Assembly (NCBI GenBank): GCA_031367505.1
Contig: JANLPY010000553.1
Location: 18,416-82,415, forward strand
Reading direction: 5' to 3'
Length of the DNA stretch: 64,000 nucleotides
DNA from: JAKFWF01 sp031367505
GTDB taxonomy: Bacteria; Pseudomonadota; Alphaproteobacteria; Rhizobiales; Hyphomicrobiaceae
In this document: one piece after another, positions 61,024-64,000 of the stretch
How positions within the stretch are numbered: the stretch's first letter is position 1
Layout of the letters: each line of letters opens with the position of its first letter
Made by a program: the position numbers and the translations under genes
Notes under the pieces: model-generated
The model's database searches: none
The model's input: the letters and a program-made list of their open reading frames with translations, nothing else
Told to the model about the DNA's origin: nothing

Positions 61024-61922
61024 TTTTGTGCCGCATAGATTTTGAAACCGTTGGCTTGGACAACCTGTGTCACCTCTTTGAACAGCGGCTTCAGGGCTGC
61101 TTCATAGGGCAGATGCCGGTTGGCGACCAGCAGGCAGAGGCCGCCCGGACGCAGCATGTCCGCCGATTTTGCGATGAACGCGCGACCCAGGTTCTGATCC
61201 TCGATTCCACCATCATGAAAGGGTGGGTTCATGATCACGAAATCCAAGCCGGCCGGCAGCGCCTTCAACGTTGTCGCGTCAGCCCAAAGAACGGTGGAAC
61301 GCGCAGCGTCGATGTTGCGTCGTGCAGCGACAACCGCCCGGCGGTCGATGTCGATCAGCGTCATGTGCTGGACGGAGCTTTGCGCCAAAACCGCGCGGGC
61401 GAGCACGCCGAAGCCGCAGCCGAGATCAGCGCCCCGGCCACTTAACGATGGTAGATGCTCGATCAAAAGTGCGCTGCCCGGATCAATACGATCCCAATTA
61501 AAAATGCCCGGCTGAGACCACAGCCCAAGGCTGTCGATGAAGCGCGGGGCGCCGGCAGACATCGCCTCTTCGAGGCCGCTCAAGAGGTTGGGACGCAGCC
61601 CCCGGAAAATCCGATGATGGTGTCTGCTGGCGTCATCGGATGCGCAGCCAAATCCGAGCAACTCATCATAAAGTCGCGTGCCCCCCCGCTTGTTGGGTGC
61701 TAGGAATGCAAAAGGCGCCTCAGACATCAATGAGCGCAGCGCATGGGCGATCCAGTAGCGCCGTTCGATCACCCCGCCAGGCGCCAGCATCGTGATACTC
61801 GCGAGTGATCCATCCGCTTGTTCATCGAGTGCGCTGCTGCCGGGGTAAAGAGGAGAAAACTGTACCGCGCCGGCAGGCACGTTTGCGAGGTCGCTCGCTA
61901 CCGTGCCAAAGATCGCGTGCAT
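61020..61922 (-). CDS. RsmC-like 16S rRNA guanine-N2 methyltransferase
   Basis: A 300-residue class I methyltransferase. A degenerate N-terminal half precedes the catalytic half with DLGCGFGVLARAVL (SAM-binding), DIDRRAVVAARRN and the NPPFHDGG motif for N2-methylguanine formation. The RsmC group modifies G1207 of 16S rRNA. The ATG at 61922 avoids overlap with pssA and fits the family; the frame is open to 62048. It is coupled to the pseudouridine synthase gene, so both form an rRNA-modification pair. Confidence 0.82.
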   Translation of the reverse strand: MHAIFGTVASDLANVPAGAVQFSPLYPGSSALDEQADGSLASITMLAPGGVIERRYWIAHALRSLMSEAPFAFLAPNKRGGTRLYDELLGFGCASDDASRHHHRIFRGLRPNLLSGLEEAMSAGAPRFIDSLGLWSQPGIFNWDRIDPGSALLIEHLPSLSGRGADLGCGFGVLARAVLAQSSVQHMTLIDIDRRAVVAARRNIDAARSTVLWADATTLKALPAGLDFVIMNPPFHDGGIEDQNLGRAFIAKSADMLRPGGLCLLVANRHLPYEAALKPLFKEVTQVVQANGFKIYAAQK

Positions 61923-61926
61923 GACC

Positions 61927-62820
61927 TTAATCTCGACGCAGGCCAGGATCGGACGACCGGATTTCGACGACGTTCGGCGATCCGGTGACAATTGCTGCAG
62001 CCTCCGTCGAAGCCCGCGTGCGCTCGTCTTCGGCTGTCCGTTTGGCATGCTCGCGAATGCTGAACGGGATCATCGCTAAGTAGGCCAAGGTGATGACCAA
62101 CATCGTGCCGTAAGGATACGTGACGACCAATGCCACCAGCGATGCAACGCCGACGAGGATCGGCAGCACGAGTTCGCGCCGGATCTTATCACCCAGGCTC
62201 TTGCCTGAAAACGTCGGGATCGTCGACACCAGCAAGAACGCCATTGCCAGCGTATAGATAGCAATCAGGACCGGCATGGCCCGCGCATCAAACAATCCCG
62301 TGCCCTCGATGTATAGCGGAAGCAGAACCGTGATCGCGCCGGCCGGCGCCGGCATGCCCGTGAAATAGTTGCTCTGCCACTTCGGTTTCTCGACATCGAG
62401 CATCGAGTTGAAGCGAGCCAGCCGCAATGCCATGCCGGCGGCGAACACCAGCACCGTTACCCAGCCGAAACCGCGCAGCGTGCCGAGGCCCCAAGTGTAG
62501 ACGATCAATGCTGGCGCCACACCGAAATTGACGAAGTCGGCCAGACTATCGAGTTCGGCGCCGAAGCGGGATTGTGCCTTGAGAAAGCGCGCGGCGCGGC
62601 CATCGACTGCATCGAGGAGCGCGGCTGCCACTACGAATGCGAGTGCAAGTTCAAAGCGGCCTTCGATGGCCATCCGGATGGCGGTCAGGCCGGCGCATAG
62701 ACTGAGCAGCGTGAAAAAATTAGGCACCAGCATCCGGATCGGAATCTGCCGGCGCTGAAACAAGCGGCGGCTGCGCCGGCGCCGCACGTCAACAGCATCT
62801 TCCGGGAGCAGTGGTTCCAT
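61927..62820 (-). CDS. pssA: CDP-diacylglycerol-serine O-phosphatidyltransferase
   Basis: A 297-residue membrane enzyme with the CDP-alcohol phosphotransferase signature DAVDGRAARFLKAQSRFGAE followed by LDSLADFVNFGVAP. Several helices follow. It makes phosphatidylserine from CDP-diacylglycerol and serine, which the enzyme encoded just upstream in transcription order (psd) then decarboxylates. A 45-base gap separates it from psd. The N-terminus is Arg-rich and the C-terminal 45 residues are charged. Confidence 0.93.
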   Translation of the reverse strand: MEPLLPEDAVDVRRRRSRRLFQRRQIPIRMLVPNFFTLLSLCAGLTAIRMAIEGRFELALAFVVAAALLDAVDGRAARFLKAQSRFGAELDSLADFVNFGVAPALIVYTWGLGTLRGFGWVTVLVFAAGMALRLARFNSMLDVEKPKWQSNYFTGMPAPAGAITVLLPLYIEGTGLFDARAMPVLIAIYTLAMAFLLVSTIPTFSGKSLGDKIRRELVLPILVGVASLVALVVTYPYGTMLVITLAYLAMIPFSIREHAKRTAEDERTRASTEAAAIVTGSPNVVEIRSSDPGLRRD

Positions 62821-62865
62821 CTGATCACTCCACAGTTTGCAAGCGCTTTGATCAGCCGCCCGGCC

Positions 62866-63579
62866 TCAACTACGACGAGCTTCGCGCTCTGGCTCTTCGG
62901 ATCGCAGATCCGCCAAAATCGTTTCACCACCGATCGCAGTCTGGCCAACAGCCACCAAGCCATGACGGCCGGCCGGGAGATATACATCGACGCGACTGCC
63001 GAAGCGGATCAGGCCGAACCGTTGACCAACCCCCAAGCTGTCGCCCTCACCCGAAAACGTGACGATGCGGCGCGCGATCAGGCCGGCGATTTGCACCACG
63101 CCAATTTCGACGCCGGTTGGCGTCTCGATCACGATGGCGCGGCGCTCGTTCTCGGTGCTGGCCTTATCGAGATCGGCGTTGAGAAAGGCGCCTGGCACGT
63201 AGACCGAGCGCTTGATGCGGCCCGGCACTGGCGAGCGATTGATGTGCACGTCGAACACCGAAAGGAAGATCGAGATACGGGTACGGCGCGCCGGCCCAAG
63301 CCCGAGTTCGGCCGGTGGCACGATATCTTCGATGCTGCTGACGCGACCATCGGCGGGCGCAATAACGAGGCCCTCACGCAAGGGTGTTATGCGATCGGGA
63401 TCACGAAAGAAGTAGGCGATATAGATGGCGGCTGAGCCGAACAGCCACCCGAGCGGCGCCCAAAGCAGGAAAAACAGGATGGATAGCGCCGCGACCGGCA
63501 GCAAAAATTTCAATCCGTCCCGATGCACGGGTACGAAAAACGCAATCAGCGACTTGAATAGGCTTTCGAAGGTGGACAC
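62866..63579 (-). CDS. psd: Phosphatidylserine decarboxylase proenzyme
   Basis: A 237-residue short-form (bacterial PSD-B-like) decarboxylase. One or two N-terminal helices, then RISIFLSVFDVHINRSPVPG and, near the C-terminus, RFGSRVDVYLP, whose Gly-Ser bond is cut autocatalytically to give the pyruvoyl group. It forms phosphatidylethanolamine in the inner membrane. The GTG at 63579 is preferred over an ATG at 63642: GGAG lies nine bases upstream of the GTG and the length then equals the alphaproteobacterial form. Confidence 0.93.
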   Translation of the reverse strand: MSTFESLFKSLIAFFVPVHRDGLKFLLPVAALSILFFLLWAPLGWLFGSAAIYIAYFFRDPDRITPLREGLVIAPADGRVSSIEDIVPPAELGLGPARRTRISIFLSVFDVHINRSPVPGRIKRSVYVPGAFLNADLDKASTENERRAIVIETPTGVEIGVVQIAGLIARRIVTFSGEGDSLGVGQRFGLIRFGSRVDVYLPAGRHGLVAVGQTAIGGETILADLRSEEPEREARRS

Positions 63580-63728
63580 GCTTTGCAACTCCAGTCGATC
63601 GAAAAGGAAGCTATGTGTACCCTCATAGCCGCTGCACCCCACAATCGCCAGTCAAGATCGTAAATCGTTCGTCGCGCCGGATCCACGTACCGGGCTCACG
63701 ATCGCTTGGCGCCTGCAATACCTCGCAG

Positions 63729-64000
63729 CTACTCAATCGGCAACGCCACGAACCGCGTGTCACCCTTCGACCCCTCGATCCGCAGCAACACTTGCTTGCG
63801 ACCGGATTTCTTCACCTTCTCGATCGATTTCGCAATGTCGTCGATGCTGTCGATCTGATCCTGGGCCGCCTCGACGATAACATCGCCGATCTTGAGGTTC
63901 TTGGTCGCGGCAGGGCTTTGCGGATCAATTTCAGTAATAACGACCCCCTTCACCTTGGCGTCGATGCTGAATTTCAGCCGAAGTTCGTCGGTCAAGGGGG
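63729..64000 (-). CDS. Do-family serine endoprotease (DegP/HtrA), 3' end only
   Basis: Open at the right window edge. The visible 90 residues are the last PDZ domain: PLTDELRLKFSIDAKVKGVVITEID, then KIGDVIVEAAQDQIDSIDDI and a closing LRIEGSKGDTRFVALPIE. This matches the second PDZ domain of DegP/HtrA periplasmic proteases; the protease domain lies outside. The function in the cell envelope is degradation and refolding of misfolded periplasmic proteins. The gap to psd is about 150 bases. Confidence 0.78.
   Translation of the reverse strand, partial: PLTDELRLKFSIDAKVKGVVITEIDPQSPAATKNLKIGDVIVEAAQDQIDSIDDIAKSIEKVKKSGRKQVLLRIEGSKGDTRFVALPIE

Overview
The window looks like a chromosomal segment of an alphaproteobacterium, most likely of the order Hyphomicrobiales (Bradyrhizobium/Xanthobacteraceae-like). 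This rests on gene content rather than any marker RNA: a CpdR-type response regulator beside hpt, a DUF1134 (EipA-type) envelope protein, the tolQRAB-pal-cpoB-tilS-ftsH order, SapC-family proteins and generally GC-rich coding. No tRNA, rRNA, CRISPR array, transposase or phage gene was seen. Gene starts were moved inward wherever a Shine-Dalgarno sequence or family length argued for it.

Layout. 0-3.4 kb: the 3' end of a pelG-like exopolysaccharide transporter gene faces three tandem GH114 polygalactosaminidase paralogues; the third has lost its catalytic core. 3.4-5.1 kb: an Aas-like AMP-forming acyl ligase. 5.1-7.3 kb: a coupled operon for a cobalt-type nitrile hydratase/thiocyanate hydrolase with split beta subunit, followed by a HupE/UreJ metal permease. 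7.4-9.7 kb: a secreted MetX-like hydrolase, a NIPSNAP protein and a LysE exporter. 9.9-13 kb: a marR-emrA-emrB efflux operon. 13-19.6 kb: metY, an EipA-like fusion, a DUF937 protein, two thioesterases, a GlcD-like oxidase and small envelope proteins. 19.6-22.9 kb: a large single-anchor envelope protein, a GST and a Met-rich secreted peptide.

22.9-29.4 kb: a hydroxyacid oxidation/glyoxylate module (GntR regulator, 981-residue FAD/Fe-S dehydrogenase, divergent serine-glyoxylate aminotransferase) with a perfect palindrome in the shared promoter, then two exporters. 29.6-40.5 kb: ftsH, tilS, cpoB, an extra TPR-OmpA protein, pal, a 42-residue lipoprotein gene, tolB, tolA, tolR and tolQ, all on the minus strand. 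Together these couple outer-membrane constriction and membrane-protein quality control.

40.8-52 kb: hpt and cpdR, then a ParA-like ATPase divergent from two SapC-family genes, a type I secretion ABC/HlyD pair, an unknown protein, a large GT2 glycosyltransferase and a small protein that shares a module with it. This is the most promising candidate for an uncharacterised surface-secretion/glycosylation system. 52-64 kb: a Cys-rich secreted peptide coupled to a ROK kinase, a HAD phosphatase, a nitronate monooxygenase-like enzyme, a cytosolic histidine kinase next to a HerA-like ATPase, manC for GDP-mannose, a pseudouridine synthase, an RsmC-like methyltransferase, pssA-psd for phosphatidylethanolamine synthesis, and the 3' end of a Do-family protease.
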